Assembly (NCBI GenBank): GCA_023053545.1
Contig: JAKZAN010000005.1
Location: 1,612,001 to 1,676,000, forward strand
Direction of reading: 5' to 3'
Length of the DNA: 64,000 nucleotides
Source: Lepidurus packardi
Taxonomy: Eukaryota; Arthropoda; Branchiopoda; Notostraca; Triopsidae
How positions within the stretch are numbered: position 1 is the stretch's first letter; each line of letters opens with the position of its first letter. The notes beneath the pieces are model-generated. The model did no database searches. It was not told where the DNA came from and saw nothing but the letters and a program-made list of their open reading frames with translations. The translations under genes and the position numbers were made by a program. This document shows positions 10,943 through 21,465 of the stretch, one piece after another.

Positions 10943-12003
10943 ATGTCTACCAAGAAGTTAGTAAAGTCCAAGTCCGGATTGCGTATGATTCCTACTGAAG
11001 GTGACTGGAGTCCTTTTTACCTTCATGAACCCATCTGGTCATTGGATGCTGAGGTAAACTATTCTGTTTAAAATGGTATTTTAAATACTCTATTTGACAA
11101 AGAATTTTGGAACTACACGTACTCTTTGTATTGCCAAAACAGGAAACATTAAAACTATTTAATTTGAATGCTATCAGGTTAGAGATTGCAGTGCTTGTGG
11201 AATTGGGTTTTCTTTCTTCGTTCGCAAGCATCATTGTCGCAGATGTGGGCGTATTTTTTGCGCACAGTGCTGTAAACGGAAGCTAAACCTTAATCGGATG
11301 CATTTTGTTGATCCAGTCCTGCATTGCCTAACGTGTTCCAAACTAACTTTGGAGGAGGGCCATTTTTTCGAGACCTGTCTTCGAATCCTGACTTCAGGTT
11401 CACACTTTATTAGCAATAAATACAAATTTATTACCTATCTATTACACTAAGCTTAAACACATAACAGGGGCGTTCTTGGCCGTTTCGAGTGACAATGAGA
11501 GCTCAGAATCTTCTTACATTACCAAGCTGTCTTCAGATCATGCGTACACTTTCCAACTTAATTTTCACTATTTTTTAGTTATTATATTTTAATTATGAGC
11601 TTAACTGTTTTTTTTATACGTATTGCAGATCCATTGTCTTCCAGACAGAGTGTTTATACAATTTGAGTCCTATACTCATAAACTCTATAGTTCAGGCGGT
11701 GCCTGTTAGCGACACGAATGGTAGACTTGCGAATTTTACGTAAAAGTTTGTATTCATTAAATTACAATTGACGTTTCGGGTATTAAAAAATAGACTGTGT
11801 CGTTACTTACACTGTGGAGAAATGTAAAAAAAGCCTGAGATTTTCTCCTGGTCCTGGTCCTCACCGCCAGCAGGCCATTCTGTGGCTAGAAGCCTTTTTA
11901 ATGGTAAAAAATAAATTCAGGATTTACCTTGCCAGCTTGATAAGCGGTTTTTCATCAATAGGGTACTCGAATGCTTGGGAAAGACCATGCCAAAGAAATG
12001 TAA
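10943..12003 (+). CDS. ZFYVE21: ZFYVE21-like FYVE zinc-finger protein
   Basis: Six exons (10943-11053, 11178-11397, 11468-11543, 11629-11720, 11794-11903, 11962-12003) sum to 651 nt, or 216 residues; human ZFYVE21 is 234. The FYVE finger is clear: CSACGIGFSFF then RKHHCRRCGRIFC then CCKRKLNL, and a later CLTC. The R(K)HHCRRCG signature binds PI3P on endosomal membranes. The N-terminus (KSGLRMIP...SPFYLHEPIW) and the C-terminal PH-like part (TYTVEKCKKSLRF...RQQAILWLEAFLM) also follow ZFYVE21, which in vertebrates acts at endosomes and focal adhesions. The donor after exon 4 (GTAGAC at 11721) is weak, but it is the one that keeps frame and alignment. Confidence 0.9.
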
Positions 12004-13184
12004 TAGTTGTTTGATAACGGTGTACGGTTTGTTAAAGTTTTTATTTTATAACTTTTATTGATCATCTTGTGTATGTCTACATTTTTACTGCAAAACACAA
12101 TCTGAAAGTTAAAGAATTATGCAAGCACTTATCTATTGGTTTGTAAAGTTGTACATGTTATATTATCTTTCTTACTCTGATTGTTGTTGATGTTAACTTA
12201 GGCATTTAAAAAAAATACGAGACAGTTATTTTCTTTCTTAGCAAAGTATGGAATTTCTGCCGCGCTTGGCATTTCCTTCCTTCCCCTCCCGCAATTCGCC
12301 AAGTGTCCTTAATTTGACCCTGATTTTCAAATGAATGATAATGAATTGTGCCTTAGTACCCTGACATGATTCAGTGATGTCAGTTTTATCATTCCAAGAG
12401 CTTTTACCGCTTTAAATATGTTCTTTTTTTGTATAAATTGTGACGTCAAGACAGCAATTTTGTCATGGAGTAACTAGGGTTGTTAGCTTCTATTTGGTTT
12501 CCAGGATTAATAACTTAATCTGAAGTCTATATGCGAGAATGCTGAGTGCACACGTGTCTGAAATGGGACATTCATCCTGTTAATGATTAAGGGATGTTCC
12601 CTTGGAGATTCTTCGAAAAACACATTTTCGTGTCCGCTATACGCAAGGTATATATAGTGGCTGTAACTTCTTCCGATTCTTCTTCTCTTATAGTCCCACA
12701 ACCTGAATTCTTACAGATCGTGAACAATAAGGTAACTCTAAACTTAGCCCAAGTTAAAGAAAACCTGATCCGTTTATGGCTATTGCATAATAAAACAAGA
12801 AATTCAAAGTGGCTTCACGTTTCCATTGCCCGGGGCTAGACGAATGGTATTAAACCACTTCAATTGGAGCTTTCTGCTTTTTTTAGGAATAAAAAAACCC
12901 TTGCTTTAATATTCAATTATTGATTAAATATGTCGTACTCTGCTGTCTTTTACTAATTTTTTTCTGTCAGTTTTTTCTTTCAGTTCAGTTTTTTAATTAC
13001 GTTTTGTCTATATTTACCTCAAGTTATTTTTCGCAAGTAATGTCAGTTCTGTCATTCTTGAGTTCTACGTTCATTTTTTAGGTAATTTTAAACCCTTATG
13101 AAATCGTTCATGCGAAATTTTAAAGCTTCTAATAAATCGTAGATGTGAAGTTTAACCATTTTTCATTTTATAGACAATTGAATA
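12004..13184. other. Intergenic stretch without a supported gene
   Basis: The sequence is AT-rich. A short plus-strand open block at about 12680-12735 (VPQPEFLQIVNNK) is preceded by a good acceptor and followed by GTAACT, but it has no partners I can join. The last 100 bases hold a TTTTATAG acceptor just before the next gene's ATG, suggesting a 5' UTR intron. Confidence 0.4.
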
Positions 13185-14732
13185 ATGGAAAGTTATTCCA
13201 ATACTTCGTCAATTGCCCTGCCGCGTCGATCTTCTGCCTCAATGCCAGGGATTACTTTACCGCTGCATATTACGTTTTGGATAGTTTTTTTAACTGGCTT
13301 TCCTTTAACGTACGGAACCCTACGCGGAACTCTTTCGGCACGAAAATTCGCGACTGTACTGTGATTGACCGTATCATCATCTTCTATTGCATAGCGATTT
13401 TCCAGATAGTCATTATTAGCGAGCTTAGTTTACCATCATTCCTTTGGAAAGGGATTTCCGAACGTAGTAAGAATTTCCCATGGATGTACGGTCTTCTTTT
13501 CAGCTGTGTACAATTGCGCGTGTCGCTTTCTGGAGCTCAGACCTTCTCAATGTTCACGCATTATGCCTCGTGACACATATCTTTAACAGCAGGCGGTTTC
13601 ACGTTAGAAATAAGTTTAACAGTCGTGTCGGTTCTGCGTTACATGTACTCTACATCTTTTGGCCGCATCTAGCTATCGCCATTGCTGCCAGGGCAGGCAC
13701 TGTCACTACTTGGATTATCTCGTCAACCCTAGGTAAACAACTTATTTGAATTTAAAAAGAGTGCATACAAGCATAATGTACTGTAGAAGTAGTTCCAAGT
13801 CACAGTTTACGATACATGGGGAAGATTCCCGTCCAATGAGATAGCCCGTCAGCCATTCCCCAACGCTTGAGCTAATGGTTACCTTTAGCTCTCATGAGGT
13901 TGAAGCGCCCAAGGTAGGCGTTAGTTCAAGCGTTGGGCGCGCTAAAGGTAACCTTTTATGATCAATCGTTGGGGAAGGGTTAGCTTGCGCAGTGGCTCAC
14001 TTATGGACAGGTGATTTTCTCCATGTACACTTACTGTATACCTTAATGGTTGAAAAGTTTTGATGGTTGCTCGAGCAGTGGGAGATCTACTTTACCAACC
14101 TACTGCTCTTTACAACTACTGCGTGGGCGTATCCTATGTACCGTACTCGGAGGTCCGACTCGGCACTTATTCTTACGTCATCATGGCTTGCATCACGGTG
14201 GTTTATCTGACTGACTTTGTCTGTACCTTCCATATCTGGCATTGTGTATCGAAGAAATACCGGCAAGTAAGGTTTACAAACCATTTTTCAGTTCTTGTGA
14301 ATCAGAGCCACCATCTCTTCCTAGACTGGCGTACTAAATGCGGTTAGTCTTACTCGACGGCGCCAGCAGAATTTGCTTACTGCTACTGGAAGCACTGTCT
14401 CGCGTATTTTCACGATCATACCCTACTTGACTTTCGGAGTGTTGGCAGCTTTCTTACGTCCGGAAAATGGACAAGCCACTGACCAACTGTACTTTTTTAT
14501 TATTTACATGGTTTATTTTAGCTGCGTTACTATTCTCTTGCCTATTAGTAACATGGTTTACAGTCCTTTCATGCGAAAACCTGCCATTCATTTTATTAGG
14601 CGTTGCTGGGAGAAGCTATCCTCTTGTTTGAATTTTGTCCGTTGCACCACGGGCAAATTTGCCGCCAGGTGGCTCTGCAAGGCCAGTCGACAGTCTTTAT
14701 TATATGAACGAATCAAATTCTATGCAGCGTAG
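13185..14732 (+). CDS. Divergent seven-transmembrane receptor-like protein
   Basis: The ATG at 13185 opens a short Ser/Asn N-terminus with a glycosylation-type NTSS, then a first helix (LPLHITFWIVFLTGFPL). Later helices are in WPHLAIAIAARAGTVTTWII (exon ending 13732), in exon 14076-14266 (TYSYVIMACITVVYLTDFVC) and in the last exon, 14370-14732 (RIFTIIPYLTFGVLAAFL and IIYMVYFSCVTILLPISNMV). The last helix ends in NMVYSPFM, resembling the NPxxY end of class A GPCRs, with a basic tail after it. The basic loop HIFNSRRFHVRNKF sits where an intracellular loop 2 would be. Exon borders between 13350 and 13520 are unresolved. Ligand and subfamily are unknown; another polytopic family is possible. Confidence 0.5.
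13795..14035. repeat. Foldback/MITE-like repeat, copy B, inside the receptor-like gene
   Basis: It shares end and internal blocks with copy A at 4120-4370. It is strongly palindromic: CCAACGCTTGAGCTAATGG...CTTTAGC on the left answers GCTAAAGGTAACC...ATCAATCGTTGGGG on the right. It lies within the intron between 13732 and 14076. It has no coding capacity. Confidence 0.5.
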
Positions 14733-14900
14733 ATCGACGAGTTCGCTTCCGTTATTTGAAAATTTAGATGCTTGAAAATGGCTGACTAACAGTACTGAAA
14801 GATGGCACAGAAAATTCGGTTAAAACACGTATACATGTATTGTCTACATACGTGCGTTCAACGCATCGCATCACCTGCCCTGTACTGTACAACAAGCAAT

Positions 14901-15386
14901 TTACAACTTGAATTTGCCCAATTGAATTGACGTTGAAGATGCGGGAATAGGCCGAGCGAAAGGAGGCATGGCGAAGATTGCCGACTGTGGGGGTGGCTGG
15001 GCAACCATAGGTGCTAGCAATTGTTGTCTGGCGACGAAAGCTGGGCTAGGTAACGGCGAAAAGGCAGCAGTTGCTGGCATTAGTGGAGCAGCAGCTGCCA
15101 TAGGTTTCATGACTGAAACCCTTGCTGAAACTACAGCTGGCTTGGGCGGCGGTACGGGTATCGCCGCAACTGGTATTGCCGCTGATGGAGGTGGGACGCT
15201 GTTAAAGTTACTTTTCTTGAAAACCAGGCCTACACCATCGGCAAATCGACGCTCTCGCTCTAAAGACGCCGATTGGGAAACGGCAAACAAGCATAAACTT
15301 ACGATAACCTAGAAATGAAATACATTGTTAGTTAAGTTCGATATTGTATTTCTAAAAGTCAAATAGTTTCTTACCAAAGTCTTCAT
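14901..15386 (-). CDS. Small secreted Pro/Ala-rich protein 1
   Basis: Exon 1 (15386-15375) encodes MKTL, and exon 2 (15308-14901) completes a 139-residue protein. The signal peptide is MKTLVIVSLCLFAVSQSASL, followed at once by a basic ERERRF site that suits furin-type cleavage. The mature part is Pro/Ala/Val-rich with no cysteines (VPPPSAAIPVAAIPVPPPKP and FAMPPFARPIPASS). The neighbour at 15889-16303 is a paralog with the same two-exon structure, intron position, signal peptide and RERRF site. The function is unknown. Candidates are a structural (cuticle or peritrophic) secretion, an antimicrobial peptide or a propeptide. A TATA box lies 79 bp upstream of the ATG. Confidence 0.75.
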
Positions 15387-15464
15387 GTTTTGCTCCTGCT
15401 GAGTGGTTGACTGTTAGCTGTACGAAGTGCGAATCGAATGTGCTGTTGAATAGAGTAGTCCACC

Positions 15465-15472
15465 TTTTTATA
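15465..15472 (-). promoter_or_regulatory. TATA box of small secreted protein 1
   Basis: Minus-strand TATAAAAAGG in a GC-richer setting, about 80 bp from the start codon. The spacing matches that of the paralogous gene. Confidence 0.6.
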
Positions 15473-15888
15473 GCAGAGATTTCTAGTGACATTTACGTTG
15501 CTTCATTCGCATTTGACCTTAAGGTGGTCTTTCTCCCGGATCCCGTCAACGTTGATAAGGACCGGTTGAAGAAAGTGAATGACTATGCTGCAGGATGACT
15601 GACTGTACTTTTCTGAACTCCTCTGGGAATCTTCAGTCTTTTCGTTCCGTTCATTCTCGTTCTGGCACTTGTTTAAATGGATTGACAAAATATGGGCTGT
15701 TTTTAGCGAATAAGTAGTCATTTCAATTTAGTAGTATTGAGTAGTATAATTTAGCAGTATTGTTTTAGTTATAATGTTTTTAAGAATATTGCACGTAATA
15801 TACGAATTCAGAACACAGAAACACGAACACAGAAACATCCAGTTTTGCATAAATATTATTATTATTCCATTTGTACAAATGCGTTTAG

Positions 15889-16303
15889 TTAAATCTTTCC
15901 ACCGAACAGTTTAAAACTAGAACTAGCAGGCATAGGTGGCATAGGTCCTCCAAATCCACCCGGAAAGACTTCCATAGGCGATGCGCCAAGCATTATGGGG
16001 CTCAAATTAGATGCTGGCAACATTACGAGCGGTGGTTCAGCTGGAGGTAGTGGGGATGGGACCGGGGGTGGAAGTGCTGGTGCAGCCGGTACTACAATAG
16101 GCCCTTGTGGCTGAACAACGTTCGACTCTTTCTGAAAGCCAAAGCCTTTCAAAAAGCGACGTTCTCGAACTGGGGATGCCTGGCTGGCCAAAATAACTGA
16201 GAGCAACAGTACCACAAACTAAATGCAAATAATACATAATAATTAGCATTAATTATTATATAATACACAGGAGAATTTGAAAAGCTTTTCTTACCTTAGC
16301 CAT
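15889..16303 (-). CDS. Small secreted Pro/Gly-rich protein 2 (paralog)
   Basis: Exon 1 (16303-16295) encodes MAK. Exon 2 (16218-15889) completes 112 residues. The signal peptide is MAKFVVLLLSVILASQASP, followed by VRERRFLKGFGFQKESN. The mature part is Pro-rich (PAAPALPPPVPSPLPP) and ends in a Gly/Pro/Met-rich tail (PGGFGGPMPPMP...FKLFGGK). It has no cysteines. It shares gene structure and the ERRF-x-G-x-GF/V-x-F/Q-K-x-SN core with protein 1, so the pair arose by tandem duplication. The function is unknown. Confidence 0.75.
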
Positions 16304-16380
16304 GCTTAAAGAGAAGAACTGGAGAACTGCTTCCTACAAGAATGCCGGAGCTTGAATGCTAGTTTCGTTTTAAAGTGTCG

Positions 16381-16388
16381 TTTTTATA
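16381..16388 (-). promoter_or_regulatory. TATA box of small secreted protein 2
   Basis: Minus-strand GGGTATAAAAACG about 80 bp from the ATG, at the same spacing as in the paralog. Confidence 0.6.
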
Positions 16389-16471
16389 CCCTTTTTTGAA
16401 CTGTAAATAAGGGCAATCCGGGAAAAGGGCGAAAAAGTCAGGTCGATTGGCTTGGAGAAAGCCGTGGGAAA

Positions 16472-17836
16472 TTACTGCGGTAAGACGTCATCCCATTCCC
16501 AATCCTTGAAAGCTTTGCTTTTCTTGCTGGAAGGTCTCGGCAGATCGTCAACCGAGCAGGGGAGCGGTGGCATGAAAAAGTACGGATGTTGCAACGCCTG
16601 TTGAAGTATTTAACCAAACAATTCTTGAACTAAACGAACTAATTCTATGGTTTTTTTTTCTAGAAATTCATTTACCTTTTGGGCTGATATTCGTTTAGGT
16701 CCCAGATATTGTAAGAAAGCTTTCAGCAAATCCAACGCTTTCTCTGGGCTCTTAGGAATGAGCTCAGAGAATGCAATTCCGGGAGTTTCATTAAACGTAA
16801 TTTTGTTATAATCCGGCAGCGAGGTTACACCAGGCCACACTTTCTCATTGGGTGTTCCCAGAACTCTCAAAACAGTGCATAACTGATCAATGTCGTTTTC
16901 TCCCTAATCGAATGTTACAAGAAAAAATTGTTAAAAGCATTTCAAACCATTAAATAAATGTGAAATTAGGGATGAAAAAGAAGCTTAAATGATAACGTAA
17001 AAGATCAAAAGAAGATTTAAAAAGTTGAAAGTTAGTCTAAAAAAGGTTAAAAACAAGGCTAAAAGAAGGTTTGTCGAAAAAGCGAGTGTTTTTCATTGAA
17101 TTTACTGGGAATAGAGGTGCGCTTTTTAGAAATTCGCCCATGATGCAGCCAATAGCCCAAAGGTCCACCGATTCATCATAAGTTCGGGATCCGAAAAGCA
17201 ATTCCGGCGCTCGGTACCATCTTGACGCCACTTGATGTGAATAGCATTTCGCCCTTTTTCCATCTCGGGTGCGGTCAATGACTCTACACAGACCAAAGTC
17301 TGCAATTTTCAGAACTCCTTTGTCGTTTATCAAAAGATTGGCTGGTTTCAGATCGCGGTGCATGATTCCGACACCGTGGAGATATGCGACACCTTGCAAT
17401 AACATACTGAGGTAGGTTTTCTTGTGTGCGTCACCGAGATTCAATTCGGCATTCTGTAGAGCTTCCCACAAGCTTGACGGCAGATATTCGCAAACCAATA
17501 TTAGCGCGTGCCCTTGCGCGAAATAGTCGACGAGTTTTAGAACCTGTACGGGAATAATTTTTTTTTTCATAGAGTCTCTGACTGATTTCCATAGATTCAG
17601 TTACTAGCAGAGTTTGGAAAGATAAGAGATAGGTCTATTGAGTTTACGTATTCGTGACTTGTAAGTTGAAGCGCCTTGATTTCACGAATCGCAGCCTTCG
17701 GCAAACCGTCTCCAATCCGCTTGAGTTGAATTCGTTTCATGGCCACAATTTGCATAGACTTATTGTGCCGAGCTTTAAGAACTAATCCATGAGCACCTTC
17801 ACCTAAGCAACCTAATACGGTGTAAGCTTGATCCAT
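16472..17836 (-). CDS. CDK20: Cyclin-dependent kinase 20 (CCRK) homolog
   Basis: Four exons (17836-17648, 17543-17106, 16903-16676, 16597-16472) sum to 981 nt, or 326 residues; human CDK20 is 346. Motifs: glycine loop CLGEGAHGLVLKA, VAIK-type lysine in VAMKRI, helix C GLPKAAIREIKAL, catalytic loop HRDLKPANLL, KIADFGLCRV, and the activation segment end HQVASRWYRAPELL. The text DYNKITF and the GXNDIDQLC-type insert are typical of CDK20 rather than CDK7 or CDK2. CDK20 phosphorylates MAK/ICK-type kinases and controls cilium length and Hedgehog signalling. Its start lies 191 bp from the SID-1 start on the other strand, so the two probably share a promoter region. Confidence 0.93.
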
Positions 17837-18027
17837 TTTGAGTAATATTCCTTTTAAAACATTTTCCTTTGAAATAGAGCACTAACTTTACTTGATCGGG
17901 TATGAGACATTGGGAGAGCGGGTTCCGTTTTGTTTTTCGGTCGTTAAGGTTGCGTTACTAAGGGCGGAGCAATACTTAACCTGTATGTGTATGGCTTTTC
18001 CTTTATTTTGATAAGTTAAACTCAGAA

Positions 18028-21000
18028 ATGAAGGGGAGTTTCCTTCTATTTTTGCTTTGTAACGTGAGTGTGTTTACGTTGAACAACAATCAAAGTACCG
18101 AAATTCCCTTGATCTCAGATTATACTGGTAATTACCTTTTAATGTTATTATTTATGATTAATTATTGTTTATTCATTTTCTTAAATTCCATATCATATCT
18201 ATTCTATGATTGTATAGGACAATTGAATCCAGCTAAAGACACACCCATCAATATTATTCAGAAGAACTGGACCATTGGAGTACCTTTAAAAGACTATATA
18301 AGCAACGCTAATACACGCCTGTACTACTATGAGTATAATGTCACGGTAATTCTCAATGCAGACTACAGTCTTGGAATTTCCTCGTTTAATTAAGGAGAAC
18401 CCTTCTTTTGTTGTTAGGAGAGTGACGTTTTAGTGGTGAGCCTGAAAAGCAACGCCAAAGACTTGAACGAGCCTCTGTTGATATCAACATGGACCCAATG
18501 GGATATAGTGGCATGGAGACTACCTTGGAGAATGGATACGGCTTCCAAAAGGTTTACCAGACCATTTTTCACACGCAATGTATTCACGTTTTCTTATCTT
18601 CGTCGTCAATAGTGTCATGTTCAACGAAATGAATCGGACTATGTGTCCCAGAGAAGTAGTCACTCCACCCAAGTCGAAAGAACTGACTAAAACTCTGAAT
18701 TCAATTGTTGTTCAACTCTCCACGCATTATCCTAAAAGCAATTTGTCTTTCGTATTGACAGTTGACTGGAAAGGCAGTTTCATATTAAAGTAAAAACAAC
18801 TTGATGCTTAAACCTTTTAACAAAAGGCGAATTTCTTCTAGACCTGGCACTGACTTGACAATTACGGCTACTCCTGTTGCACCCGCTTACATTCGCGTAC
18901 TTCCACCAGAAAACAATGCGTCGTTTTTCATTCGCGCCGATTCTACGGATAATATCTGCATGACTCTCGCAATCCGAAGTCTTATGGTACATTTTCTTTT
19001 GAAGGCCAAAGATTTAAGTAATCGATAGAAGAGATTATATGATTTTTCCTAGTGCGAAGCTTTTAATGAATTTACGAGCCCCAACCTTCGGTATGATGGA
19101 TTGTGGCAATCGGCTACTACCCAGGCATCGATAACTGTAGATGTAATCATTGAATTTAGTTTAAAATTTGTACTAGCTTTGTAACAAGTTGACTTTTTGT
19201 TAGCCATCGCGGTTCCCCAGCGGAATTTTGTTGGAGATTTTTGTGGAAGCAGACGACAGCTTATGCCAATTGTCTTCCAAAAGCAAGAACACAAACCGTA
19301 TGAAAACCATTCACCTCACGGTTGTTACTTTGCCGTCCAGTAGCGATTTAGCCCAAGGTTTTGCCATTCCGGTCACTCTTTTCATGATCGTTGGCTTGTT
19401 GGCGTTATTGCTGGTTTGTTTGCGGACAAAATGTGCCTCCAGGCGTGAAACCTCGTACGAAGGTTTAAGCGAAGAATCAGGAACCCTTCCGGAAAATGGT
19501 AAGTTTAGATTACGTTAATATTCCGAGTGTTTTAGTCCACTTTTACAGAGCGTACTGATGTTGCTTCGGCCCACACAGGTCCACCAGAACGCATTATTCC
19601 CAGGTAAAAGTGATTAATACAATGGAATTACGCTTCTTATAGATGTCTGAGTTTGATTTATTAGATCTGATTTATGGCAGTCACTCCTGGTCCATCATGA
19701 ATCCACCAAACCAAGTTTGGCGGACGTCAGGATGGCTTTTAAGGATAAGCCTCCCACTCAACCTGCAACATATCGACAAAGTTTATTATTGGCCGCGTTT
19801 TCTCATCTAATCGCAGCTGTTCCCCTTGCCATTGCTGGATTGCACGTAAAGAATTATCTTCAGTGATAGTTACAACTGTCTTCCAATCTGTTATTAAATT
19901 TAATTTATGATTTTTCTTTTGAGTAGGAGTTTAACACTACTGGTAACCAAGATACGTGTGCGTTTAACTTCCGTTGTGCCGTCCCGTGGGGACCTATTCC
20001 TGATATCAACCATGTTATATCCAATATTGGTTATATTGTCCTAGGAATCATTCTGCTTTTGATAACCTACTTGGAAAGCGAGCACTGGGAAAGCGTAGCG
20101 TCTCCAGACATTGAGGTAGCTTTTTATTTTCCTTATACGTAACTTTAACAAAGCTCTTTAGAAATTTGTTCATCATTTACTTATATTTCCGTATATATAT
20201 ATTTTAAATTTTCTGTTCCTTCGATTATGTGGTTTTTTATTGATTTTATTCCAAGGTTAAAGGCATTGACCCTCAGTTTGGTTTGTTTTGGTGCCTAGCA
20301 GTTAACATGATTGCTGCTGGGGTAGTAAGCGCTGCTTACCATCTGTGCCCCTCGAAGCTGAGCTATGAATTAGGTATTCGGATATTGAATTTTAAAATTA
20401 ATTGTATTTTTATTTTTTTTTTTACTTCTAGACATGAGCTTCCTGTACGCGTTGGTGCTCCATATGATGCTTTCATTATATCGGCGGCGTCACCCAAACT
20501 TTGGACTAAGTCTTCCTTCTATGTGGAAAACTTGGGCAGCGATAGAAGCAGCCGCATTGGCTGGGTTACATGCGGAAGATGCCTGGGGAGAAGATACTTT
20601 TTGGACGTTTTGGACCACGCTTCATCTCAGCCTTGTACTTATCCTCGTTGTCCATATCTACTACGCAGGCGTTGTCGAGCTAAGTAGGAATCTTCCTTTT
20701 AAAATAAGGCAAATTTTTGGAATTAATACGAAATTGTGCTTTTTACAGGCAAAGAAGACGTAGTAAGACTGTTGCGATGGCAACTGTCCCGAGACCCTAA
20801 TAATGTTCGGCTTTTATTTCCGTTACGATTTTTTGTACTCCTTTTGGGTAAGATTGGCTGTTCGACAAGAAATCTTTCTCGTAAATTTATCTTTTTTCCC
20901 CATTATTTTTGTGTGTTTAGCTGTTGGCATAAACGCCGTATTGGCACTGTATGCGGCCATTACACAACCACCTGATGTGCCGGGTTATGTCTTACTGCTC

Positions 21001-21465
21001 CTGGTTGTCAACCTTTTATATTATACGTTGTTTTACGTGTTAATGAAAAGCGTTAATGGGGAACGTCTGACGACCATCACGTGGATATTCTTGGTGATGG
21101 CGGTGGTCATTTGGATATTGGCCCTGGTTGCGTTTTGTCAACCTTCCATTACGTGGGAGGTAAATATAATATTAAATCAAAGATTCTGTGGTTTATAGTA
21201 CATTTTCTGATATTTCATTTATAGTCAACTCCAGCACAGTCTCGTGCAATAAACAGTGAATGCTCTTATCTGGAAATATATGATGCTCACGACATGTGGC
21301 ATTTCTTGTCCAGCGCTGCTCTTTTCTTTTTGTGCTTGGTAAGTTTATTTAGTTGGTTTTATTTGTCGTATAATTTTTGTATTCCAAAATTTTGTTTTGC
21401 AGGCTTTCCTTAGCATTGACTGTGATTTGCGTACGGTATCTTTCGAAAAGATTACGGTATTTTAA
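18028..21465 (+). CDS. SID-1 transmembrane family protein (SIDT)
   Basis: Sixteen exons (18028-18127, 18218-18345, 18418-18551, 18613-18789, 18842-18986, 19053-19142, 19204-19498, 19549-19603, 19665-19845, 19927-20115, 20256-20373, 20432-20683, 20749-20847, 20921-21159, 21225-21338, 21403-21465) sum to 2379 nt, or 792 residues; human SIDT1/2 are about 830. A signal peptide leads a long extracellular beta-rich domain (MCPREVV), then a helix (VTLFMIVGLLALLLVCLRTK) and about ten more. Family landmarks: CAFNFRCAVPWGPIPDINHV, SNIGYIVLG, VSAAYHLCPS, DMSFLYALVLHM, ALYAAITQP, YDAHDMWHFLSSAALFF and the C-terminus DCDLRTVSFEKITVF. SID-1 proteins conduct dsRNA or bind cholesterol, and their conserved His/Asp/Ser residues are all seen here. 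An internally deleted copy lies at 25684-26660. Confidence 0.95.

Noticed and set aside
13145-13573. Alternative 142-residue ORF over the receptor-like gene
   Set aside because: The overlapping frame starting at 13185 gives the signal-free NTSS N-terminus and helices continuing in later exons. This one ends without a partner exon.
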